A stretch of 64,000 nucleotides of DNA. It comes from Siphonodentalium dalli. Its lineage: Eukaryota; Mollusca; Scaphopoda; Gadilida; Siphonodentaliidae. Shown here piece after piece: positions 53,573-64,000 of this stretch. Below the pieces are notes generated by a model, which made no database searches, was not told the DNA's origin, and was given only the letters and a program-made list of their open reading frames with translations. A program made the position numbers and the translations under genes. The stretch lies in NCBI GenBank assembly GCA_032622095.1, contig CP136068.1, positions 51,084,443 to 51,148,442 of the forward strand, in the 5' to 3' direction. Each line of letters starts with the position of its first letter. The first letter of the stretch is position 1.

Positions 53573-54832
53573 CTAAATTCAGGCTTGCACTTCTCCCATA
53601 TATTCAGGAGAGACGGCCTTCGATTTCGGTTATTAGCGAGGTTTAGATTCAATGACTTGAAATTCAAGACAATACAATTATATTTGATTGGCTGGAAACA
53701 CCCACTCAGTTGTAGCCGTCGACGACTTAGCTGATGTCTATCGGTTAGTCATAATGTAGGTCACTCGATGGCAGACTTGAACACGTGATTTTAATCCTTG
53801 ACGTTTAAGATATAAATAGAAACCTAGCTAATATTATTAAAGATCGAATCCCGTCGTGATCCATAGAATGGTATATTGCGATGTCTTAGCTATATAATTT
53901 CACTAAACATTGACTTTGGACTTGCAATCAACATGTAGGTGCATGGTCATTTCAATGGCATACATAGAGTATATGTGATCGGATTATGTGTTTATACTTG
54001 TGCTACACGTGTGCTGTTCGATTCTATGTAATGGTGTTGCATTTCGGAATTAAAGGTTACTTGTCGTGATTGCTGCATGTTGTTACATGATCATCATATT
54101 ACATATTCACGATAGGACTGTTGCACTCTTGGCAACCAGTTGACCAGTTGTGTCATCTGCTGATGTTCTTTTGACAATGTTCGTCGTTATTTAAGTTTTC
54201 ATAAAGAATTCTCTTTTGATAAAATGCTGTCTCTATAATGTCCCAAACCACGTGACTGGGAAAATTAGTTTTTTTTTCTGAAACAGGTTATAGACGCAAT
54301 GAGTTATTAAAGGTACGGTTGGCCTTGGCGGTGGGTATCCTGTGAAAATATTTCCACCCATCAAAAACCGCCACAAACAGAAAGAACAACAAAATGTAGA
54401 CAGACTTTGTCCGTATACAAATAAGAAATATCGCATAAACAGTATGTTATTGTCATATTTTTGACCATTGTTATGTAAACAAAAGCATAAAATGTTACTT
54501 TTTCTGGTGTTTGTTTATATTATGATGGTAAACATAAAGAGCGTTCTTTGTTGGTGAATTCCTGATATGGAACGAATAAAGAGCGTTTATGCCATTTGTG
54601 TGTGATTAGCCAGCATCATTGTGCTGTCTTCTGTAACACAATCAGGCTCTTGCTTAGGTAAAATATAGTAAATCTTTATGATAACATGCTGTTTACGCGA
54701 TGGTCATGGTATATATGAACGAAACTGTATGCGTTTTAATGTTTTTCTGTTTACGATGATTGGAACAAATATGAATATTTTCGACAACTAAGGCCTCACG
54801 TGCCTTTAAGAAATAGCCGAATGAGTCTTATA
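53573..54832. other. Possible receptor 3' UTR or intergenic sequence
   Basis: No coding exon was seen. The only AATAAA here is at 54575-54580. Whether the receptor transcript reaches it cannot be told from sequence. Confidence 0.4.
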
Positions 54833-55073
54833 TAATAGTAAACCCCGGGTATAAATTAACTGCAAAATAACAACTTTTTAGATTCATGAAATATATTATT
54901 TTGCAAATATAATGTTAATCAATACATTATTATTATTATTGTATTGCGTAACATTATTCAAGAATGATCAAAAATGATGTGTATTTTGTAACATTATATT
55001 TGCACAATAATATATCTCATGAGACTAAAAAGGTGTTATTTTGCAGTTAATATATACCCTGCATTTACTATTA
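54833..55073. mobile_element. MITE, ~240 bp
   Basis: The arms TAATAGTAAACCCCGGGTAT…TTAACTGCAAAATAACA and TGTTATTTTGCAGTTAAT…ATACCCTGCATTTACTATTA are inverted over ~95 bp, with internal pairs TTGCAAATATAATGTTA and TAACATTATATTTGCA. Confidence 0.88.
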
Positions 55074-55659
55074 ATGAAGAACACCCAGCCAGGGGTGTAT
55101 TTGTTTTACGGTTACCATCATACTCATCGACCGACATCTAGGTTGCGATCTGTTCGAGGCATTCGTGTTTGGGGTCCGCACAGATATCTATCAACAGTGT
55201 TATCTTAGCTCAACGAAATCTGGTATGTATGCATGTTGGTGGTTTTATAAGAGGTGTATTCGAATTCGCGTATTGAGCATTCATGAAAGGTGGCCCGATA
55301 AGGCGTGATCGATGTGACTCGATGATTCGAACGAGAACACACCATAAACACAGTGATGTCATATTCACAAGAAAAGATTCTCACATTTCCGGCTTTATTC
55401 CATTCTCTGAATATTACACTATGATGGCATGTATATTGCAGTTTATATCAGGTCAGGCAAATCATGATTTCAACTATTATAGTTATTTTCAAATATAATA
55501 GGTAAGTACGAATGTCGTCGTTTTGTGAATTCGATAGAAGAGGCGTAACCCAACATAATATTTCACCAACAAATATTAAAAACAGTGTCAGTAAATCCGT
55601 ACCATGCCATGTTTGATTCTGTGACGAAATAACATGTTTCGATCCGTGCGAAAGATTAG
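55074..55659. other. Unassigned intergenic sequence
   Basis: No gene recognised. A 71-codon frame at 55283-55498 has no motif. Confidence 0.45.
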
Positions 55660-56024
55660 TCGTGGTGGAGCATGGTAAGGAAGTCATGGTGGAGCATGGT
55701 AAGGAAGTCATGGTGGAGCATGGTAAGGAAGTCATGGTGGAGCATGGTAAGGAAGTCATGGTGGAGCATGGTAAGGAAGTCATGGTGGAGCATGGTAAGG
55801 AAGTCATGGTGGAGCATGGTAAGGAAGTCATGGTGGAGCATGGTAAGGAAGTCAGGGTGGAGCATGGTAAGGAAGTCATGGTGGAGCATGGTAAGGAAGT
55901 CACGGTGGAGCATGGTAAGGAAGTCATGGTGGAGCATGGTAAGGAAGTCATGGTGGAGCATGGTAAGGAAGTCACGGTGGAGCATGGTAAGGAAGTCATG
56001 GTGGAGCATGGTAAGGAAGTCAAC
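55660..56024. repeat. 24-bp tandem repeat, ~15 copies
   Basis: Units of ATGGTGGAGCATGGTAAGGA plus AGTC vary at one position (ATG, AGG or ACG). The period of eight codons leaves several frames open (for example MVEHGKEV on plus, MTSLPCST on minus). No flanking gene structure supports translation. Confidence 0.97.
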
Positions 56025-56339
56025 TAACATTCAGTTGTCAAAATTGTGTTATGAAGGAGCGATTGAGTTATCATTTAAGGTCTAAAAGAAAGCAACATTT
56101 TGTCATTTTATTAACTAAAATAAACCGGCGCAAAAGGTTGCAAAACAATTTTTATCTGGAGACTGAACATTTGCTGTAATGTTGCTACGACAGCAATTTC
56201 GCTGTGCACTGGGATGCGCGATCCAATAGTTTCCACAAAATAATTGGAAATGGTGGATTTATCGCTGCCAAATTCAACAATAATAGTTAGATGTAACTAT
56301 AACAGTTGAATTTGTGATGTACCTGACCTCTATATAGAT

Positions 56340-56375
56340 AGTTGTAACCCGCCTTTCGCGGGTTCGAATACACCC
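56340..56375 (+). other. tRNA-like B-box/T-arm remnant
   Basis: CGCGGGTTCGAATACACCC resembles a tRNA T-arm with a Pol III B box (GGTTCGAAT). It is preceded by a hairpin ACCCGCCTTTCGCGGGT. No A box, anticodon arm or acceptor stem could be fitted, so it is at most a SINE or tRNA-derived fragment. Confidence 0.25.
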
Positions 56376-56624
56376 ACCCGACGTTGCATATGGAGTCCTT
56401 CCCGCCAAGCGTGTAATAACGTTCACAGCAACCATTGAATTATCCTTTGTTGGTTGTCTGAAGTTTTAAAAACAAATCCATATCTCCCATATCTCAAGCA
56501 TCCATACGTTTTCGGACCTAGATATATCGATGTTTATTAACCCTTCCATGACGAGAGCTTCCTGAATTGTTGCGAAAACTCTTTGCCAGTGCATTCTCTA
56601 TGGAATACTATTAGGGCCACTTGC

Positions 56625-56795
56625 TAATGGCGCTTTCGGCGCGCGCCGAAAGCGACAAAAAGTGCGCCATTAGTAACGCGCCGAAAGCGACAAAAAGTGC
56701 GATATTAGCGCATGTTTCGGCGCGCACCGAAAGCGATAAAAGTGCCCCATTAGAGCATGTTTCGGCGCGCACCGAAAGCGACACAAATTCGAAAT
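56625..56795. repeat. ~54-bp palindromic tandem repeat
   Basis: Three to four units carry a GC-rich palindrome: 56631-56654 is a perfect 24-bp one (CGCTTTCGGCGC and its inverse), and later copies read TTTCGGCGCGCACCGAAAGC. Each is followed by GACAAAAAGTGC and an ATTAG phrase. Confidence 0.92.
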
Positions 56796-56989
56796 TTGAA
56801 TAAAAAACATATTTCCAATTGCATATCATCATCCGTGCCCCATGAATGTGTCTCCGCCCGGAGTTCTAGTAAATTCCAATAAAGGGACATCTCCTGCATA
56901 GATATATACAATTTAGATAGTCATAGAAAGGAATTAGGGGTCCCTGTGTGTCCCATATGGTGTACTTATTGACTTAAAATTGGGTAAAA

Positions 56990-57290
56990 CCCCCTATATA
57001 TAAGAGAATTCATTGCCTTAACAGATTTTATATTATTTTGTATAACTGTTCAAGAATGTAAGAACAAATTTAAAAAATGGTAATTTTTTTAAAGAATATA
57101 TAAAAAAAATTTAAAGAATGTAAGAAAAATTTATAAAATTGTTAAAGAATGTAAGAAAAAAAATTGATAAAAAAAAAAATTATAAAAAATTGTAAGGCCA
57201 ATGGATTCTCTTATTTATGCGATGCGACCTATGGGCGACTCGCATAATATAAGAGAATTCATTGGCATAGGGTCTAACGTGTTCCGTACG
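56990..57290. repeat. GCCAATG-type hairpin element
   Basis: GGCCAATGGATTCTCTTAT at 57193 pairs with ATAAGAGAATTCATTGGC at 57248. A lone right-arm copy lies at 56998. Relatives occur at 62722-62776 and 63808-63882. An A-rich stretch (57050-57190) separates the two. Confidence 0.85.
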
Positions 57291-57831
57291 CATTATGTTG
57301 ACGTGAACTCAATTGAGAACTGTCGGAAGAGTGTATGCTGCCCTGTTTTCATATTATCCATTCTAGAGTTATCCTTTGTTTATCGGAGTTATCCTGTGTT
57401 TATCGACAAGCCACCTAATACATGTATCGCGCACGTTTGTCAATCTCGTTTAAGCATTGGTTGTGAGAACATTGAACAGGGTAAGTATTAGCAGCCGAAC
57501 AATATTATATATGGAGGACAACTCTATTTTTCCCCGAGTTTTAAAGATTATTGTACGCTTCAGCTGTAACATTCGTCTATATATTCTCTATTATGAAATC
57601 AGTGCAAACGTTTTAGTGTGTACTATTTTCAGTATAATGGCTAGGTCCTGAATTTTCTTGATGTCTGTAAGATGGACATGTTGGGTAACTTTTTATGGAA
57701 AAAAAATCAGTACGTCTAGAATGGAATGAGATCTGCATTTAAATATTATGTTTTCGTCACAATGGTTGCACTTAAAATATTGCTCGCACCACACCACAGC
57801 ACACAATTTACATTTCACTATAAACCGTTAA
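57291..57831. other. Unassigned intergenic sequence
   Basis: Short frames of 60-96 codons lack motifs. No RNA gene seen. Confidence 0.45.
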
Positions 57832-58262
57832 AGGTACTCAATCCTATTCGATGGTCCCCATGTCAAAAGGCAACAACACTTTTTGAAATTCCGATTCAGT
57901 TATCAGAATCGATTAACTGCCCAAAAATAATGCTAACCACAGTCAACAGTAGTATAAAATTTCCCAAAACGTGTTATTTATCAACATTTTGTTCAACAAA
58001 ATTTGGCAGGATTGTCAAATATCTAACACCAAAGCCACTTGAATTTAGAGTTATTCACCTTCATCCGCAATGTGGCCCGAGACCGTCGGCTTGACGACTG
58101 TTTGCCTGGCCGCCAAAAATGACATATGTCCGGAAATAACAAATTTAAAAAATCAGTCTGAGCTCTGTTTGGTGGGTTCCTCGACTCGAATTAAATATGG
58201 TTTACCACAGAAGCCAAAGAAATAGTAATTTGGGAGCGTTAATTCGGATTATGCATCTCTAA
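57832..58262. mobile_element. TTAA-type MITE copy 2
   Basis: It starts at TTAA then AGGTACTCAATCC and ends AGCGTTAATTCGGATTATGC. It shares GTGTTATTTATCAACATTTT, TTATCAGAATCGATTAA and CTCGACTCGAATTAAATATG with 63104-63552, and the right half with 33937-34373. The 122-codon frame across it is not a gene. Confidence 0.8.
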
Positions 58263-58689
58263 CGTCTGTGGCCATCGATATTGCATACCTATTGGAATTT
58301 ACATTAATATCGAAGAGGTGAGCTGTGTTTTATGTAAACAAAAAACAGACAAGGCTATTGAACAACTAGAACCGAGTAGCTATTGTATTCTCAGCGCATC
58401 CGATGGAGGGTGTTCCGAACCATAGTTACCATGGAAACCTGAATAAAAACCAACCGTCAGCATTGCGACGCCGTTTGGAAACTGAATAATCGTTTGCGCA
58501 ATTTACCAATAACCGTTTATTTGAAAAAATACAATAGTTTGACACCCACTAGAAAATGAAATGGTGTGTATTGAAAATACATCAAGCAATAAAATACCTT
58601 TAAGAACTGAAAAATAGAAACAAATAAAACAAGAGCAGACTAGATTACCACGAAAGACCCTTACTATTACAATAAAATACATTCGGTAT

Positions 58690-58870
58690 AGCTACATGTA
58701 CTCACATTATCTAATATCCTATATATATCCCCAACCTGGTGACACATGACTTAATATCCTACCCTCCAACGAGATGTCATATAACCTAAAATCATATCAT
58801 CCTACAAGGTGTCACATTACATAATATCATATCCTTCAACAAGGTGTCACATAACCTAATTTATCATATG
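58690..58870. repeat. Degenerate ~45-bp tandem repeat
   Basis: Four units share TAATATCCTA or CATATCCT, CAACRAGGTGTCAC and ATAACCT. Confidence 0.75.
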
Positions 58871-59377
58871 ACTCAATCATTATTTACGTTGGAAAGTATG
58901 TCATAAATCAATTTCATATGAACTACTAGTTCATATCACCTTCCGATAATTTGATTGGTTTGCTGACAAAAAGTGTGTTCTGATTGGCTGAATGGCAGCC
59001 TGGGCCGAGCCGCATCTCTAACTAAATGCAGGTCAAATTCGTGCGCATCAATCAACGCGATGCCGAATTCTCGCAATTATAATCTTGAAATATATAGTTT
59101 TGGACATTGTTATACGATAAATAGAATATGTAATTCGTATTTATCTAATAAACATACGATATTATGTCACAAACTGAGAACAGAATAGCGCACTATATCT
59201 TCGCGTGCTTATTATTTCTGCTAGTTCACCAGGTGTAATTGGGCTTCCGGTGCAATGAAGTGACGTCACATTAACCTTTTGCTGCCGATGTCATATAGCT
59301 ATTTAGTGATTTGTGTGCGTTTTGGACATCATAATCAATTTATAGGTGTCATATGATAAATAGAATATGTAATTCGT
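58871..59377. other. Unassigned intergenic sequence
   Basis: 59093-59130 (ATAAATAGAATATGTAATTC) recurs at 59354, so the area around the next hairpin is partly duplicated. No gene. Confidence 0.45.
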
Positions 59378-59493
59378 GTTTCTCTCATATGATATTTATG
59401 AAACTAGTCACGAATTTTCAGTTTTCTCTCGCCGGAGGCTCGATAAAACTGAAAATTCTTAGACTCGTTTCATAAATATCATATGAGAGAAAC
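59378..59493. repeat. Long hairpin
   Basis: GTTTCTCTCATATGATATTT pairs with AAATATCATATGAGAGAAAC. The inner arms GAATTTTCAGTTTT and AAAACTGAAAATTC surround a loop with CTCGCCGGAGGCTCG. Confidence 0.92.
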
Positions 59494-60234
59494 ACTCATT
59501 TCATATCCTCTATATCATACCACAACAAGGTGTCAGTAACAAACATGCATATAACAATATTTAAATATATATATAAATTTATAAAAGCAAGTACACATTT
59601 GAAAACCATCGAAGTTGTGATGCTTAATAATCAGATTGTTGGATCTTATAAGAAACAATGATGCACCACTCGAAAATCGTCGTTGCCCCTAGCGACTCTA
59701 CCGAATAGATGATGCGGTGCACACCAAACCGTCATAGGACAACCAGCACTGGAGACATTGTTAGTATAATATACTTACAAACTCAAAACCTACATACGTT
59801 CTTCGGTGGAATTATAACAAACAAAAATGAGTTGTAGGAGAGGGCTGACAGCCCTTTCAAATCTTCCCGGTATCATCCCAACTCCAAACCAGGAAACCAG
59901 GACGTTGTTAGTATTTTTAGAATATAAGTTTAAATTAATCGGAATTCTAACCAACGAGTCACTACTGGCAACTGTGATGTTCAAGTGCTGTATCATTGTT
60001 TATGTTTATCTTAAATGTTCAATTAATTTTCGAATGCCCAGATCAAATTATACACAACATATTCCATAGTATATACCATTTGGAAGAGGACCAAACCATA
60101 TATATTCTACCATAATACGGAACATCTGGGGCGTACGAGTGTCCACCAAGACAGTGATAAGAGATTATCAGATTCACACTAAGACTACCCCAGCGATCTA
60201 CCCCAGAATGTATCATAATTCAGAACTAAGAGAT
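59494..60234. other. Unassigned intergenic sequence
   Basis: No gene recognised; the two overlapping frames near 59790-60069 are unremarkable. Confidence 0.45.
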
Positions 60235-60480
60235 AGAGATATTCCCCTTCCATTGACAATAATTAACTGGCAGTATAGACCAGATCGAAATTAAGCACAG
60301 AGCACACGTCGGTACGTTGACAAAAACAACATGTTCAAAGTTTATTCGACAGTATAAGTTGTAATACAATGTTTTGGAGCTTCCTCTTTCAAATGGTACA
60401 TAATATGGAATATTCTGTATAGAGTGTGATCTGGTGATTCGAAAATTAAGTGGGTCTCTAAGGTCTCAAAGAGCTGCGTT
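60235..60480. repeat. Partial inverted relative of the foldback at 29270-29745
   Basis: It shares TTCCCCTTCCATTGA, CAACATGTTCA and GGAGCTTCCTCTTTCAAATG, and ends near GATTCGAAAATTAAGTGGG. The other arm is missing. Confidence 0.6.
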
Positions 60481-61129
60481 GCAACACCCAAATTATCCCA
60501 CCAATAAGCAAATCTTAAAGGAATATTAGTATCTTTCAATATATCAATAATACATATTTAGAATGTCCATTTTGCTCATATAATCTAATATTCGGCCGCG
60601 GCTAAACTTATTTTTATAACGATAAAAAAAACCGAAGTTAGCCGAATATTTTGTGTTGTAGACGATGTCACGTGATCGGCACGATCATATTATTGCCACA
60701 TGATCGATCACGTGGTGACCCATTGACAACGCACAGATACGCAACGATGGCACAATATAAAGGTCGCACGCACAAAGCGATCATGAAGTCAATCGCGGTT
60801 TCTGAAGTTTGCCGCGTGATGGAGAGAACACTGCGAATGCGACAACAAATACGTCGCAGTTCTCATAATAAAATGTCCTTAGCGTGTTATCATATGTATC
60901 GCGATGTGTTATATTATAAAGTCATGGCCGTATTTTACGTAGGACCTAACTGGATGTTCTCGTAAAAGAAATCACAGATGAAGACTTTGGAAAATTATTA
61001 AGTATATTCTACCATGATGTATGAATAAATTATGGTATAGTATTTTGGTTTTACGCGCAGTTATCTACATGTACATGCATAAACATGTGCTCGTGTGTCA
61101 TGTCTTTTGGTGACCGGAATATTCAAAGT
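60481..61129. other. Unassigned intergenic sequence
   Basis: Contains an imperfect inversion near 60585-60650 (AATATTCGGC … GCCGAATATT). The 104-codon frame at 60651-60965 has no recognisable motif. Confidence 0.45.
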
Positions 61130-61545
61130 TATATTATAAAGTTATTATACAATGTTGTGTACAGTATGTGTTTCTCTCGTACGAGTCCAGGTTGTGGTGA
61201 AAAGTCATATTGAACGAGACACACAGCATTGTATAATGACATTTTTATTGTCATCCAAATTTTAGGAATAAAACTTTTGTGGTTATTTTTGGTATTTGTC
61301 AGCACTTAATTCTCTATAAAATCCTGTATTTGATCATCAGAAAGCATGATTTGGAACAGTAAACACGGAAACAAAAACAAACTCAAAGAGGAAGTGAAAC
61401 GTCTTCCACCAGTGTTGCGCATACATCACAATTTCCCCGATTCATTTCGCAATAGAGTTAATTCGTGACGTCACAGAGTCCCGATAAAAAAAAAGTCATA
61501 TTGCTCACTTGGGAGTTCAATATGACTTTTTCTCGGATTATATGA
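61130..61545. repeat. Pair of inverted repeats
   Basis: At 61147-61245, TTATACAATGTTGTG pairs with CACAGCATTGTATAA. At 61492-61535, AAAGTCATATTG and CAATATGACTTT form a perfect hairpin; a third copy of the motif (AAAAGTCATATTGAACGAG) lies at 61200. Together they look like the broken ends of one foldback element. Confidence 0.65.
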
Positions 61546-62599
61546 GATGATAGCATTTAATGAATCTGCCATATTGCGAGTGTTTTTACTTTATTATATT
61601 GATAAGTTATTGTTATTATCGCTCCTTTGGATAGAGAGAGGGAGAAAGGCAGAGAGGGAGATGGAGCTAGGAAACACTCATTTTATATGTCCGAAGATGG
61701 TGCCCCTTTTTCTAAAACTTATGTTGCATACTGTCGTTACTAACATGTCAGATGAATACACCCATATTGTTAAATCGAAAGGTCCTATGTGTATTTTTAA
61801 ATTAGAGCTTGTTTCCACTTTGAATAGAGGTTTATGATGATAAAAAATTGTCGCGACAATATACGAGTCTTTAACCCCCACCCCCTTTATATTCGTTCTA
61901 TTTCAAATTCTGTCTGTTCTCCAGTTTTTTGAACAGTTGAACATTCACCTGGTTGGACACCACTGTCCTGTCACGACTTTATTCACCAACTGGGTTTATT
62001 TTATAAACCGGGTAGTTTACTGGGTGGCCACTGAACGCACAAGGAACATTCGCTATAGCATTCTCGACACACACACTATCGTCATATTCTTAACCATATC
62101 TCACGGCTAAATCGCGAAGACACACTGGATAAAATCCGCAAATAGAGGAAAGGACCGAATCTTTTTGCTGAATGAGTGTTGAAAATATCATTTTGGTGGT
62201 GGATACTTCCCGTCTGTTTGTGTTCAAGAATATGGACGTTAGTACACAAAAACTTTCAAATACTTGAAATTGACCAATCATTGTACTACAAGTATATTAC
62301 TACTATACTACTACACGCCAAGGCGATCCACCGCATAGCCAACCCGATCGACGACCACAGACAGCTTCGTCCTGATTCTCGGCCAGTATAGACTACCTTG
62401 ACTATATATAAACCTACTTGTGAATAAGAACCCAGACATGCACAGCTCAGATGATGGAGGAGTCAGCGTCAACACACTATCTATTTCCCAACCAAGCAGT
62501 AATTTTTTCCATCCGCGCAATGAAGAATATAATCGGATATCAGAAGTTGCGCACAACCCTTTACCAAAATAAATCATGCACTGTGTATTTTGTTTAACA
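61546..62599. other. Unassigned intergenic sequence
   Basis: A 96-codon frame (61547-61837) has a hydrophobic start but no domain. No arrays or RNA genes. Confidence 0.45.
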
Positions 62600-62790
62600 A
62601 TTTAACCCTTCCATGGCGGGAGCTGCGCTGATGTAACATTACATATCTCGTGTCATTGCATTCTCTCGTATAGAAGGGAATGTACTGGCTTACAAAGTCA
62701 AGGTAAATATTGTTAGGCCAATGTATTCTCTTATATGCGAGAATCCCTCGCAATTATAAGAGAATGCATTGGCACATGGTTTTCATATAA
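62600..62790. mobile_element. Short hairpin element (CCATGGCGGGAGCT family)
   Basis: It starts AACCCTTCCATGGCGGGAGC and ends with the hairpin GGCCAATGTATTCTCTTATA against TTATAAGAGAATGCATTGGC. The same order is seen at 63642-63885 and, disrupted, at 56538-57290. Confidence 0.75.
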
Positions 62791-63103
62791 TTTCAAAAAG
62801 CTCCAGTCATGTAAGTGGGTTAACAAAATAAACCCCATACTGCAATTTTTTTAAACAATTTATCTGTATTCCTCATTTGATAGTAGTATTTACATCGGCA
62901 GACTACAGACATGCATCGAATCCAGCAGGACTGACGTCTATACATTCTGAAATAGAGTAAAACGAACAGTATAACCATTTATTCCCTGGAATAGTGTGCT
63001 TTAGCGAAGTATGTCGTCAGTACACACCATTAATACCTTCAAAGAAATATAATTACAATTGGGAGATAGTGCATCCACCGAAGGTCCATGCACGTGATCT
63101 TAA
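62791..63103. other. Unassigned intergenic sequence
   Basis: Nothing recognised. Confidence 0.45.
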
Positions 63104-63552
63104 CGGTACTCAACCCGATCAGACGGTCCCCCATATCTCCAAGATACAATAACAACATTTCTTCAAAATACGCTTTAGTTATCAGAATCGATTAATTGCA
63201 ACAAAACAGTACTAATCGCTGTCAACTATAGTATCAAATTTCCCAAATACGTGTTATTTATCAACATTTTGTTCAACGAAATATGGCCGTATTATCACTT
63301 GAGTATCACAGAAGTTGGCCGTATCACCACTTGATTTTAGAGTTATCATATTCATCCGCAATTTTGTCCGAGACCGTCCGTTTGACGTGGTTTTTTCTGG
63401 GCCACAAATAATTGCACTTCTCAAGAAATAACTTCAAAAATATATATCTGATCACTCTGAGCTTTGATGAGTGGGTTTCTCGAATCAAATATTGTTTACC
63501 CCCAAAGCCAAATAAATATTAATTTAGGAGCGTTAATTCGGATAATGTATCT
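63104..63552. mobile_element. TTAA-type MITE copy 3
   Basis: It is flanked by TTAA at 63100-63103 and 63553-63556. It starts CGGTACTCAACCCGATC and ends GGATAATGTATCT. Sequence blocks follow the same order as copy 2. One internal segment (ACTTGAGTATCACAGAAGTT) duplicates the ATCACTTG phrase. Confidence 0.85.
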
Positions 63553-63641
63553 TTAAATTTCCGATGTTTCAGAAAGCGGTTGTGCTGTTGATAAAGGTTG
63601 TTATACATCATAGTTATAATCATGGTCAACCAATATCATAG

Positions 63642-63885
63642 CTTAACCCTTTCATGGCGGGAGCTAGCTGCACTGGTGAAGCTTTAAAGATCCTGTACCA
63701 CTGCATTATCTTATATATGCGAGTCTCCCATAGTCTCCCATAGTCTCCCATAGTCTCGCATATATAAGACAATGCACTGGATTACAACGTCAAGGTAAAT
63801 ATTGATAGGCCAATATATGCTCTTAGATATGTGAGGGTCCATATGGGACACTTGCATATATAAGAGAATGCATTGGTACAGGGTT
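63642..63885. mobile_element. Short hairpin element, second copy, with 13-bp tandem
   Basis: AACCCTTTCATGGCGGGAGC is followed by two hairpins. The first (63710-63775) contains three tandem TCTCCCATAG units between TTATATATGCGAG and CTCGCATATATAA. The second (63808-63882) is GGCCAATATATGCTCTTAGA against TATAAGAGAATGCATTGG. Confidence 0.8.
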
Positions 63886-64000
63886 TTCGCAGGAAGTTCC
63901 GTTCGTGGAAGGCCCCACCAACATAATTTCATTATGGGGAAACATGGCAAGCGGTGATATAATAGTACATCATAACTCAAAATCATTCTATAACACCTCA

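Noticed and set aside
55448-56085. Frames through the 24-bp repeat (MVEHGKEV, MTSLPCST, MLHHDFLT)
   Set aside because: The unit is eight codons long, so most frames stay open by chance; no gene structure around it.
56340-56375. tRNA gene
   Set aside because: Only a T-arm-like GGTTCGAAT hairpin is present; no cloverleaf could be drawn upstream. Kept only as a weak tRNA-like remnant.

Overview
This window looks like intronic and flanking DNA from an AT-rich, repeat-laden animal genome. A marine invertebrate, probably a mollusc or other lophotrochozoan, is my best guess. That guess rests on long introns, abundant foldback elements and minisatellites, a Penelope-like relic and a dispersed repeat with an ACAGACAGAC-type tail. 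No phylogenetic test was possible. I see no bacterial-style genes, operons, CRISPR arrays or convincing tRNA/rRNA genes.

The only cellular gene I can support is a class B1 (secretin-family) G-protein-coupled receptor on the + strand. Nine exons lie at 5261-5352, 14820-14970, 33668-33818, 41613-41673, 42016-42082, 42520-42602, 45219-45351, 47010-47051 and 52760-52960. They have GT-AG boundaries and compatible phases, total 981 nt and encode TM1 to the C-terminal stop (326 residues). The extracellular hormone-binding domain must be encoded upstream of the window. The rest of 1-52759 is therefore intron.

The most striking observation concerns the 18.7-kb intron between the TM2 and TM3 exons. 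At its 5' end, the last ~45 coding bases of the TM2 exon plus the splice donor are amplified into about 80 tandem copies (14929-21460; 81-bp monomer, homogenised into ~163-bp dimers). At its 3' end, the splice acceptor plus the first ~45 coding bases of the TM3 exon occur as three 72-74-bp tandem copies plus more degenerate ones (33160-33667). Use of the decoy sites I traced gives premature stops.

Other contents, left to right: a CRE-containing 29-bp minisatellite with a 961-bp higher-order repeat (1-2218); a 50-bp array (3026-4264); foldback elements; a 53-bp array interrupted by a 2.8-kb transposon with identical-length 326-bp terminal inverted repeats (8889-11687); an 18-bp array (11772-13094); several further minisatellites; a LINE 3' fragment (30275-30882); a 45-bp array (32205-33150); a TTAA-flanked palindrome (33937-34373); a 30-bp array (34975-37375); a Penelope-like GIY-YIG fragment (38543-39097); and a compact LTR element with identical 207-bp repeats and one 418-residue antisense ORF (39166-41555), ending 57 bp before the TM4 exon. 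From 53 kb onward there is no recognisable gene, only MITE-like elements, hairpins and a 24-bp array.

Boundaries, copy numbers and homologies were read by eye. Family names for transposons are given only where a protein motif or terminal structure supports them.
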